Assembly: GCA_905250115.1 (NCBI GenBank)
Contig: CAJNOI010000041.1
Coordinates: forward strand, 451,606 to 515,605
Length of the DNA: 64,000 bases
Reading direction: 5' to 3'
Source of the DNA: Adineta steineri
Taxonomy: Eukaryota; Rotifera; Eurotatoria; Adinetida; Adinetidae
Below are positions 1-10,372 of this stretch, piece by piece. The position numbers and the translations under genes are program-made. The notes beneath the pieces are model-generated. The model was not told the DNA's origin and searched no databases. It saw only the letters and a program-made list of their open reading frames with translations. Position 1 is the stretch's first letter, and each line of letters opens with the position of its first letter.

Positions 1-22
1 AGAATATCGCAGATGAACTTTA

Positions 23-1984
23 TTACTCAGGTACATAAGGTATTTGTTCAATAATCTTTTTCACCATTTCTACTTCTTCACCAGTTATTTCTTGAGGTAA
101 CTGTTGCATTGCAGATGATTCTAAAATATCCTGATATCTTTGTGGTCGTTCTGTGTGATTTACTTTCATTCTAAAAGAATTAATCAAAAATATAATTAGT
201 TTCTACATACAAACAAAAAATAGAAAAGGTTTCATCTTTATTATTACCATTTAGGATCTATTCCCTAAAGTCCTAATGTCATTATCTTCTGGCCAAGAAA
301 TTGAAATAATAAGGAAATAGTTTTCTGATATAGTTTCTTTTTACAAAATCACATTAAGTTAACTAATATTATTCGATTAAGGTCCGACTCATTTCGTATG
401 TATAAATCTCAGCATATCGTATTCAAATAATAAATATAAAACATGGCACTTCTTTTGTTCTATTAATATACAAAAGTCATAACTATCTGTTTTATGGAAG
501 TGATCTGTTATATTCGATACAATATCTATACGAATCTTTTTTACTCAATAGTTTGATTACAAATCTTGTAGTTTCTAGCTTCTACAACTATATTGGTTGC
601 ATCGACTTTTTGAATAATTTGTGTTAAAAAACACGGATGATCGTTTATGAAAATTACTTAAAAAGTAAAGTTTTTTGTCCGAACATTTAGCGATTACTCT
701 ACGGCGGATAAAGTATTTGTTGAACAAAAATAACACTTTTATCGATATATTTAAATCCAATTACTTACAACCACGTGACTAAGTCTTGTAATTCTGATGA
801 TAGAGACGATGGTAATTGAGGTACCCATGTTTCGGCTTTAGCTAGAATAGGAATTGCATCCAATCCACGAAATGGATGTTCGTTTGTAGCTATTTCGTAC
901 TAGAAAAAAATGAATGAATTAAAAAAAATAAAAAATTCTGTTCTTTATTACAGTTGAAAGACCTAATGCCCACATATCTGATTGAATGCCATATCCTTCA
1001 GGTGATCTTTCTTTGTCGATTCGTTCGGGCTAGAAAAATATCAATTCTTTTTTCAAAGGAGGATACCTAAATACCATCATACCGCTAAATAAATTCCTGT
1101 TCCTTTCATCATTGTTGCTGTAACAGAATTAACCAATCGACCACATATACCAAAATCACATAGTTTAAATATAACAGGATTTTGATTAATCAAAATATTA
1201 GATGGTTTAACGTCACGATGAAGAATATTTTTTGTTTTAAGAAATGAAAGTGCATCAACCATCTGAAAAATTAAAGAAAATTATTGATTAAACCAAATTT
1301 TTTTTATTTTTCTTACATGATTTATCATTCTCTTAAGTAATAAATCAAGATGTTGTATTTCATTTATTTGATGCATTTTAGTACTAAATTTTTCCATTGA
1401 AGTTTCACACGCTTCCATACATATTAATAATTCATTGTCTCGCTTTAAAATAATAACTTTCATACATATATTATTGAAATATTTATTTTACAAACCTTAC
1501 GGACTAGTGCAGTATAAAATGTAGTTACATGTGGATTTTCACCTGAACCAACGGTACGAAGTGTTCGAAGATCAGTATCAGCTGTAAAATCACTTGGATT
1601 ATGCGTACTTTGATAGAGATTCAAGTGCTATGTGTAAAGAAAAAGCTTATTTAAAAAAGGAGCATATATGTACACTTTGTTCAATGTTATAATCAGAAAT
1701 AATAAACATATAAAAGTATAGCATCGATTTTCTATAAAAATCTGCCATTTTAGATTTCGTGATTTACAACAATATTTTGATTGTACTAAGAAAAGTATCT
1801 AACCTACTTTCACAGCCATCTGAAGTCCTGGACAATCTTGAACTTCGGTTAACATAACATATCCAAAATTTCCAAAACCTAACCTTCGTATTTCAACTAA
1901 CATACTAGTATTAATAGTTATTGATTGTTCCTGATATTTAAGTTTTGCATCTTCGCCAACCTCTAATGATCTAAGAACAACGAA
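23..1984 (-). CDS. MAP kinase kinase (MAP2K, MKK3/6/4-like), N-terminus not resolved
   Basis: Dual-specificity kinase that would phosphorylate a p38/JNK-type MAP kinase. Seven exons join in frame: 1808-1984, 1501-1627, 1317-1456, 1083-1262, 952-1029, 769-899 and 23-170 (TAA at 23-25), giving 326 codons. Visible kinase motifs in order are a glycine loop (GFGNFG), the lysine motif MAVK, catalytic [16 protein letters not shown], an activation segment with the S-V-T-A-T spacing expected for the two MAP2K phosphosites, then APERI and DMWALG. The phrase TFYTAL...ICMEAC fits the MKK3/6/4 branch. The first exon found starts mid-protein ([14 protein letters not shown]), and no convincing ATG exon was found upstream, so the true start, including any MAPK docking site, is missing here. 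The GCKPYMAPE consensus reads GTGIYLAPE. It is head-to-head with the ING gene. Family call secure, subtype uncertain. Confidence 0.85.
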
Positions 1985-2498
1985 CTGAGAATAAATTAAT
2001 CTAAGATAGCTTTTATTAATTTACGTGTAAAATGAGGCTTGTTCAGATAAAGATTCATCAGGATTACATATTATAAATTCGATGGGAACTAAATCAAATT
2101 ACTCATATATAAGTAGTTATAACAAACAGATCGTAGTTACTTGGCTTTTTTCGTTTTACAGGTTGTTTATTTGTCGTCATTTTAAACACCGGTCGATATC
2201 AACTAAACCGATTTCTATGCTTCTTTTCATAACCGCGATGGATATTGAGTCATCAGACAGAAATGAATCAACCAATCATATTATAACATTTGATCCTCTA
2301 TTCTTTTTTCTGATTGGTGTATAAAACATTGCTAAGGTTTATTTGTTCAGTAGGACAAACAACGATTCAATTCAATGTAACTACATTTGCTATTTTTATG
2401 TAAGAAGTCATTTATAATACTTATTCGAGTGTCGTATCATGAATTAAGTTTAAAAATAATGAAAAATTGTTTCATCTTTTAGATATTCTTGTTCTTTA
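1985..2498. promoter_or_regulatory. Divergent spacer between MAP2K and ING
   Basis: About 0.5 kb between two genes pointing away from each other, so it probably carries both promoters and the unresolved 5' end of the kinase gene. An acceptor-like TTTTAG ends at 2482, 16 bases before the ING ATG. No TATA box was identified with confidence. Confidence 0.4.
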
Positions 2499-4260
2499 AT
2501 GGCTTCTTCAACGACAACAACAACAACATCAACAAATAATCAATCGAATACATTAAATAATGAAACAGCAGTTTATGAATATATGCGACAATTTGTTGAT
2601 TATCAAGAAAATGGAGTTGATTTAAATGAATTATCAGAAATTCGACAGCTGGATATTTATTTACAAAGTATTTGAATAGTTCTTTTTTTCATATGTATAT
2701 GAATTCTCTAACAAAGATCTATCGAGCAGTTAGAATAATTTTTCCTCGCTTGACTATAGTACAATGACTTGTTGTTTAAAGTCAAGAAGTATTTCCTATA
2801 CAAACTTTTATCCTTTATTTACTAAGTAATGAACAATAATAATTATCGAAATTCAGTTAGAAATCAACAAACTTAACTGTAATTTTAATATATTAAATTG
2901 TTCTACTAAAAGTAATTGTACGATCATCAAATAAGCTCTATGTACTTGTTTAGCTATTAACTCGTTTCAACTATCGCTCAGACTAAAAAGCTAGGTTATA
3001 CTTTTACTTATGAAGGAACTATTCGAAATGATTAACCAGTTTCATGATCATCATTTGAGCATATTGAGACAACAATAGACTAGTATAATCTTAAACAACC
3101 TTTAACAATTTGTGGAAAAACAAAATTCAAAATTTTCGTACATCGTCTCTGAAGCTTTTCTTACAAATTAATTTATGAAAAATCTTTATACGTTTCTATA
3201 GAACCAATCTACTAAGGCTTCAATATTCCATTATAAATTCGAATCGCCGTATGCTTGACTTAGCTTACAAATGATGTCTCTATGGAGTAAAATACAGTTT
3301 TAAAAACGATTAGTAGTTTTGGATACTTTTGACGTCAATAAAAATCATGTAATTCTTTTTCTCATCTAGATTGTTATACTCGTGTACGCGAACTTGTTAC
3401 TAATCTACGTGATAAACAACAAGAACCGGTAAATATGAATGTATATCTAAAAATTTATTTTATTCTTTTGTCTTTTGTTTTTATTAATTAGCAATCTCAA
3501 TCGGATATTCAAACAATGTTAATTAATACTTTAATTCAAGCTAAATCTATAGGTGATAAAAAAATGCAATTAAGTCAACAAATGCTTGATACTACTGAGC
3601 GACAATCAAAAAAACTTAAAATAGCTTATCAAAAATATAGTAAAAAATTATTCTCTATTTATTCTATAATCTATCAATTATGTTTTTTTCTTCTATCTAG
3701 TCGAATCAATAAATCAACAATCAACAACATCAGAGAATAATTCCAATGAAATTGATTCCGAAAATGAATATGATTCTGAAATGAATAATCCTCGTTCATT
3801 ATCAACTAAAGCATCAACAACATCATTATGGAAACGAAAAACAACAACAAATAATCCATCAACATCAACCATAAATCTTAAAAGAAAATGTGTTACAAAT
3901 ACTGAACATACTAATGATCAACGTGATAGAAAAAAAACCACACAAAGAAGTACAAATGCTAATACACAAAATACGAATAGTGGAAATAATAAAAAATTTA
4001 AATTAAATAATGATTCATCATCAGCACCATCTGATGAACCAACATATTGTTTATGTTCTCAAGTAAATTATTTAGAAAATAAAATAATTCATTTATAATA
4101 TTTGAATTTTTCTTCTTTTGTTTAGCTTTCTTATGGTTCAATGATTCTATGCGATAGTAAAGCTTGTGACATAAAATGGTTTCATTTTAATTGTGTTAAT
4201 CTAACAACAAAACCGAAAGGAAAATGGTTTTGTCCAAAATGTCGAGATAATCGATCGTAA
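2499..4260 (+). CDS. Inhibitor of growth (ING) family protein with C-terminal PHD finger
   Basis: Chromatin reader that would recruit histone acetyltransferase or deacetylase complexes to H3K4me3. Five exons (2499-2667, 3370-3428, 3492-3639, 3701-4062, 4126-4260) encode 290 residues, close to human ING1/ING2. The N-terminal ING helical region (residues about 22-125) reads [12 protein letters not shown]...LRDKQQEP, continuing through [15 protein letters not shown] long Ser/Thr/Asn-rich, lysine-rich linker follows. The PHD finger spans about residues 240-288: [34 protein letters not shown], with the Cys4-His-Cys3 ligands in place and the aromatic-cage positions plausible. The PHD is split by an intron after CLCSQ. 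The start ATG sits 16 bases after an acceptor-like TTTTAG. ING1/2 type is favoured over ING3/4/5 from the YG and KGKW spacing, but this was not tested by tree. Confidence 0.92.
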
Positions 4261-6099
4261 CATATATATATCTATATATATAAAATAAAAATAGAAAAAA
4301 AAACAACAACAACAACAACGTTTTCTTTTTTGTATATGTTTGTATGTACATATTTATTATTTTATTGTTCGTTTTTTGTGTTCTTTTTTTAAAGTCACAA
4401 ATAAGATATATAAAAAAAATTTATTTCTTAGAGTTTAAAAACAAATCTTCATTTATTTTTATTACAAGATCATATTTTGATTCTGTTAGACTTTGAAAAG
4501 TCAATGAAAATAGTTTAATTAAATCCAAATTGTTGTTAACAAATACAGATGAAGTTAAATAACGTCGCTCGATTGGTTGCACTAATTCTGTATTGCCTAT
4601 CATTGATTAGAATGAATAATTTCGAATGTCTACTAATTAAATTTAAGCAACTATGAATGATTTTTAGCTGCAGTTTCAGATGAAGCTCAGTTTTTTTTAA
4701 ATCTAGAGCTTTCTAAAGAATGGTATTTTCGAATCTTACACATGTTAGTGCTTTAATAAGAATACCGTTCACAATAAATTTCAGAAATATTATATAGTGT
4801 CTTCAAGATATAAATTTACGTCTGTCGAGTGTATATACAACATGTAGTTGTTAATAGCAGCATATCCTGCGGATATATTATTAAAAACTTGTCAATTCTT
4901 TCTATAGAAGTTTGTCTAGTTACGATCTGTATATTTCCTATGTTTCGTCAAAAGTGAATAGCTCGATAAAATTGAACTTCTTTTAAGATTTTCACTAGAA
5001 TCGTACATTGTATTCGATATGGAAATCTTTTTTTCTAGTAGTAACTGCAGCAAAAAAGGAGCGTGTCTCCTATGAAACCAAACTGTTTGTTTTCGATGAA
5101 AGAAAATTTCACTTTTACACAATATAAACATTCATATAGAAATACGTGTACTATTTCAGAACAATTTCTTAATCGAAAACAGGTCAATTTTAAACAAAAA
5201 GAAAATTATATCATGTCTCGTTTTTTCACTACGCAGCAAGTAAACAACTAAAGAAAAAAGAAAACATGCAAAAAACTTAAATCAATCATAAGTGGAAAGA
5301 AAGAATTCACTTAGGTATATATATGTGTCTAGAGTGTAGGATAATACACCTACAAAAGGAAGAGTAAGAAACATATATATATATATATATAGAATATACA
5401 TTGGTAGAATGATCTTTAACAATATCTATATATAGAATAAATATCAAAATCATAAGGTGACATTTAAAAGAATCTATCGAATTGAAAAGCAAAATCTAAA
5501 GGTAGACAATCCATAGATTATTTTCATTACTATCGAAACTCTACTCAAATCTCTTTTTTATTAAGTAATCATATCAAATTCACATTCCGCAGAAAAGTAT
5601 TATATATTGTTTTCGCTAAATCCAGACACTAATATCTGAATGGTTAATTATATTGCTGAAGACTTATGGAAATGAAATGTCAATAACTTTAAAAGTATGC
5701 TTTGCTATGACAATTAAATATGTAAATGTCTCATACTTATTTACCAATGCAATTCTAACATTTTCTATATATAATTCAGCATTAATTATTTAATCTAAAA
5801 AGAAAAAGAAAACTATAGATAATAATTTATTATAACAAACGAAACTATGTATATCAATGTCAATTCGCATCTTTGCATTTAGGAAGAAAAATGAAGCCAT
5901 ATAATATTTGTTTGAAGTTTTTATTTAATAGCTGAATATAATATAATATTAAATTTTTTTTCTTCGGAAATATTCATTTAATAAAAACATTTTTCTTAAA
6001 CACTGTAAAATTATTCAGTAGTTACACAACACATAAAAACTTATTGAATATATTCGTATATTTAAAAAAAAATGTTTTTTTTTAATTCATTAATGTTAT
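4261..6099. other. Intergenic, AT-rich; no gene seen
   Basis: About 1.8 kb between the 3' ends of the convergent ING and thioredoxin genes. It contains short chance reading frames without splice support and an AT dinucleotide run at about 5373-5391. No RNA gene or mobile element was recognised. Confidence 0.5.
5373..5391. repeat. (AT)n microsatellite
   Basis: Uninterrupted AT dinucleotide run in the spacer between ING and thioredoxin. Confidence 0.9.
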
Positions 6100-6481
6100 T
6101 TATTTGTTTTTAGTAATAGCAGCTTTTAAACTATCACTACTAGCACCAACAACTCGATCGACTTCTTTGCCACCTTTAAACAAAACAAATGTTGGCATAG
6201 CTTCAATTTCATATTCTTTTGCAACATCTTCAGCTTCATCAACATCACATTTAAGAAAAACTACATTATCTTTGAAATCATCTTCACCGCTCCAACCTTC
6301 AATGACTGGTGCTATACGAAGACAAGGTCCACACCATCTAAGAAAAAAATAAATATAAAATTTTGTTTAATAAACAAAATTAATTAATATACGTTGCGAA
6401 GAAGTCCAATACGACTAATTTATCTTTACTTTCGCTAAATTTTCCCTTAAGTTCGTCAAGTGTTGAAATTGTGTGTACCAT
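6100..6481 (-). CDS. Thioredoxin
   Basis: Small cytosolic disulfide reductase, reduced by thioredoxin reductase and donating electrons to peroxiredoxins, ribonucleotide reductase and others. Two exons (6393-6481 and 6100-6337) joined by a 55-bp intron encode 108 residues, the usual animal Trx1 length. The intron splits the codon just before the active site, which reads WCGPC (residues 31-35). The preceding strand is LVVLDFFAT, the cis-proline loop is AMPTF, and the final strand VLFKGGKEVDRVVGAS is typical. The ATG at 6481 gives the standard MVHTI start. Nothing is missing, so it should be active. There is no signal or mitochondrial presequence. Confidence 0.97.
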
Positions 6482-7618
6482 GGTTTTTGAAATTTATGTG
6501 TTAAGAATATAGACAAAAAAATACTAAAAATAAATTGAGAATAGTTGCAACACTATACTGATATATATATATAATCGCAAAAAAAAGAAAGAGAAAAGAA
6601 AAAGTTGTTTTACTAGCGAACTGATTCACGTTTAATGTTTTTTTTGCCAGGCACATATAAGCAAACGTAAACTTAATTGCTTTTATTCGGTTTTTTTTCT
6701 TTTCTTTTTTTTTTTGAAAAAAAGAAAGAAAAAAAATACTTCATGACTCGTCAAGTTTGTCCGGAGGTGAAAGTGACGTGGCAACGATGTATAATGCTGA
6801 CAACGCAAATTTGTATATATGAAATTTTTAAAATAAAAAAGCACGAGTAATATTAACATTATTATTATTCATACTATTACAAACATTGTTTTTTAATCTG
6901 ACTAAGCATTTTTCATCGAGTTAATAAAATTTTTGAAAAATATTATTAATAAATCAATCCATTAAAATACCAGATGGAATTTACAGAGTATTTTGAAATA
7001 TCAACTGGTATCTAGCGATATCTTCCGAATATATGAAAGATTTCTTTTAATGTTAGAATCTTTTCAAAAAGCAAAAAAGATATTTATAAAGAGTCATTGA
7101 GTTTATAAAAAGTCTAAAAGCATTTTATGGTGAATGATGAATAATTCAATACAACAGTGTATTAGTTTTTGAAGTATTTAATTCAAAAAAGAATGTATGG
7201 CATTCAAATATAGAACATCTTTTAGAAATCGATGATATAAATAATTGAGCAACTCATTTGTAAAGTACTGATTTGTGTCTGAATTATTCAAAAATATTCT
7301 AGAAATTAGTTCAGATCTAGTTTTTTTCTTAGGAATAACCAACACATGATCGAACTTCAAACAGCACATATATAATAGCGTTCTGATATAATGTTATGCA
7401 TTGTAATCATAAATTGGTATATCTTAATATTGATGTTTTATTCATGAAATCATGCAAAAATATAGTGACATTAATCTGATTTATGTAACCTTCAAAGATG
7501 AAGAATAATTTCTCTATGATTAAAATTGCCAATATGGATACCCATTATATCTGCGAATACCTTGATGTCGTCATTTTGGACTTTATCAGCACGATGAATA
7601 TCATTTGTTTAATGAATC
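6482..7618. other. Intergenic, AT-rich; no gene seen
   Basis: About 1.1 kb upstream of thioredoxin and downstream of the spermidine-synthase-like gene. It holds the thioredoxin promoter by position. A 63-codon frame at 7178-7369 has no family features or splice support. Confidence 0.5.
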
Positions 7619-8632
7619 TCAAGATTCTTCATGAACTTTATCAGTAAAGATAGCGGCTGATATATTCCATTTATTATCATTTCCATTACGAATATATTTA
7701 ACTTCTTCTATCCAATTCATATTAGGTAAAGATTTATTCTGTTGGAGAAATTCTGCTCTTATTTGTAATTCAGTTTGATTGAAAATATTTGCTTCTTTAT
7801 TAAGTCCAATAAGAATATAATTACCTGGAGTTATTCCACGATAAATATGTTTAAAATGCGCACGTGAATATGTTTCTCTATATCGACTTTCTTGTTCATA
7901 AAGAAAATTTGCTACAACAAGACCTGTTGATTTTAAAATACGTAAATATTCTTTTAGACATTCGATTGTACGTAGTGCATGCGGAATACGACCATTAGCT
8001 GTAAATGCATCAATTATAATTACATCATATTGATTAGATGGTTGTCGTTCAATGAAATATCTGCCATCTTCAGCAAATATTCGAATCATATTATTTTCTT
8101 TGAAATCAAAATATTTTCTCGCTAAATTAATGACTTCGAAATCAATTTCTACTATATGAATTAATGTACGTGGTGAAAGATAATGAAAGATTTTAGGTAA
8201 TATCCCAGCACCAAGACCGATAATAAGAATACGTTCTGGTGTAGAATTCCATAAGAGACAAAGTAATTGTAGATGCATATAATCAAATAGAACAATAGAT
8301 GAATTTTTAAGATGAATTACACCTTCAAAACCTAACATATCAAATCGTATCATTCGTAATGAACCTGACTGAGCAATTGTAATATTGTAAAAACGTGATG
8401 AACGTCTTTCAAGTATTGTTTCTATACCGAATCTATAATCATACTGTCCAAAATTCATTCTCTTTCCTAATTAAAATTAAACCAGCTGGTTTTTTTTCGA
8501 CATAAAAGAAGACTCACCCCCAATTCCCACTATTAAAATTAAAATTAATAGACATAAAATACTAAGAATAATTAGTAGATTGAAATATTGTAATGGTAAA
8601 TGATATTTCTTACAATAGATATTTTTTGGCAT
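7619..8632 (-). CDS. Membrane-anchored spermidine-synthase-like (class I methyltransferase fold) protein
   Basis: Predicted Rossmann-fold enzyme of the polyamine synthase/METTL13-like group; the substrate is unknown. Two exons (8518-8632 and 7619-8466; 50-bp intron) give 320 residues. Exon 1 encodes a short basic N-terminus and one strongly hydrophobic segment (residues about 16-36), so the protein is probably a single-pass signal anchor. The catalytic-fold motifs follow: FDYMHLQLLCLLW, the AdoMet-type loop ILIIGLGAGILP, the acidic strand-2 residue in HIVEID, EDGRYFI and DVIIIDAF, then GRIPHALRT and GLVVANF. The aspartate gate of true spermidine synthases (D-x-x-D-P) is replaced by IDAF, as in bacterial spermidine-synthase-like proteins fused to or next to membrane domains. 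So it may not make spermidine. A METTL13 C-domain relative is the alternative reading. Confidence 0.72.
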
Positions 8633-9085
8633 ATTTTTTGATTAAATAAATATTGAAACATTCGTATTACTATTCAACTAATCCTTTATTTTTCGATTTA
8701 TGTATTTTTAAGCATATTTGAAATAGACAAGCGTTGCCTGCCATTTTCCTCTTACAAGATGTATACCACAAGTAGATTTGTCGCTGTGCTTCGTATTTTT
8801 TTTCTTTTCTATCCTATACATTATGTAAGCCTTCGAAGGAGTATTTATTTTCGTGATGTCAAACAGGCTTATGTAACCCACCGATAGCAGTTGTTGATAA
8901 AAAAGAATGCGTACTCGAAGTTCTTTTATTCTTTAACCTTGACGGCGTAAGTTATATAAGACATCCAAGAGTATATATATATATATACGTGCTTATACAA
9001 GTAAAATCAAGGAGTATAGATTAAATACAACGATTCATTATCAAATTCTTTTTTTTATAAAATAACGGTAAATTTTTGATCAGTA
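8633..9085. promoter_or_regulatory. Divergent spacer between spermidine-synthase-like and TspO-like genes
   Basis: About 0.45 kb shared upstream region of two head-to-head genes. It includes a TA dinucleotide run near 8972-8986 and no defined promoter element. Confidence 0.35.
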
Positions 9086-10251
9086 ATGAAAGGCAATTTT
9101 GTTATGGAGGGAGCGGATGTACATGTTCATTTTAAACACTGCTGGTGGCGTATATTACTTATTCTATGTGCAATAGGTGCTTTTATCACTACTTGTGTTT
9201 TCAATGGTTTAGCAAGTAGCGGTCCTAATGGTATGAGTAAATTTAAAATTTAAATTCGATAGAATCTGTTTTTTTAAAGGTATATTTAAGCAACGAACTG
9301 GTAGTGTGAGTGATCAAAATCTAACTGAATTTACACCAGCTGGTAAGTTTAGATATATATTAAAGAGAAAATAAAAGTCTAACTTGTTCTTTTATTCAAG
9401 GTTGGACATTTGCAATATGGGGTGTAATTTATTTCTGGCAAGCAGCATGGTTACTCTATGCTTTAAGTCGAATACCTCGAAAATCAAATACTGGTTATTT
9501 ATATATTTCACCAAATACACTTCATTTCATTATATTTATATTATATATATTAAATATGGGTTTAAATATAGGATGGCTTATTATTTGGGATCGTGGCTCT
9601 TTTGGTGTAAAGTCTAAAAAACATTTAATTCCTTTTCGTTCACTGATTTCTTTATTTTAGTGGTCATTATTAGTCATTTTCCTGATGTTTCTTACGATTA
9701 TTATTCCAATGATTATAACACACATACTGCTACAACGCAATCGACCACTTTACATAAATTCTAATCGGTAAATTTAATTTTCTTTTCTCTTAATATTAAT
9801 TGTATTGCTTTTCTTTTAAAGTAATGCGGATATATGGCTTGTACGTGCATTTGTACATAATGGTTTTGCTATTTATGGCACATGGTTATATCTGGCAATG
9901 TTACTTAATTTAACCATTTGGATATCACAAATATATAAAGATACTCAATCAATAACTAATGCATCTACAGCTGCACTTAGTCTTGTTCTTGTTGGTATAA
10001 TAATTTATTTCATTAGTGAAAATTTTATTTTCTATTCATCAATGGCTTATACATACACACCATGGTTTGTTCTTATATTTGCTCTTTGTGGTATTCTATC
10101 GAAAAATTCTAATCGAACAGATATTCCCGATAGAAACAAATCATTTACACTTGCATTATTAATTATTTGTGGTGTATTATTTGTTATCCGTGTTATATTG
10201 TTTGTAATACGGTATATGAAAAGAAAAATTCCAACAATTCGTGATCCTTAA
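9086..10251 (+). CDS. Eight-span membrane protein with TspO/MBR-like tryptophan-rich motif
   Basis: Integral membrane protein of unknown activity. Five exons (9086-9230, 9280-9342, 9401-9606, 9661-9767, 9822-10251) encode 316 residues. About eight hydrophobic helices are visible, the first at residues about 22-40 and the last just before the basic tail RYMKRKIPTIRDP. The segment FTPAGWTFAIWGVIYFWQ at the start of helix 2 resembles the proline-tryptophan signature of long TspO/MBR-related ('tryptophan-rich sensory') proteins. Canonical TspO has five helices and about 160 residues, so this would be a distant, enlarged relative at best. The start ATG at 9086 is followed by a second in-frame ATG seven codons on. 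It is convergent with Eps8, with only 121 bp between the stop codons. Confidence 0.6.
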
Positions 10252-10372
10252 AATAGAATATAAATATTATTTTTATTCTTTGTAAAAAAAAACTATGGAT
10301 TTGTCATTGTGAATTTGTTTGAATGAAAAAAATAAAATAGAATACAAAACAGCAAACAAAAAGATGATTATT

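Noticed and set aside
4421..4603. 60-codon minus-strand frame after ING
   Set aside because: Short, isolated and not linked to any exon by GT-AG sites in frame.
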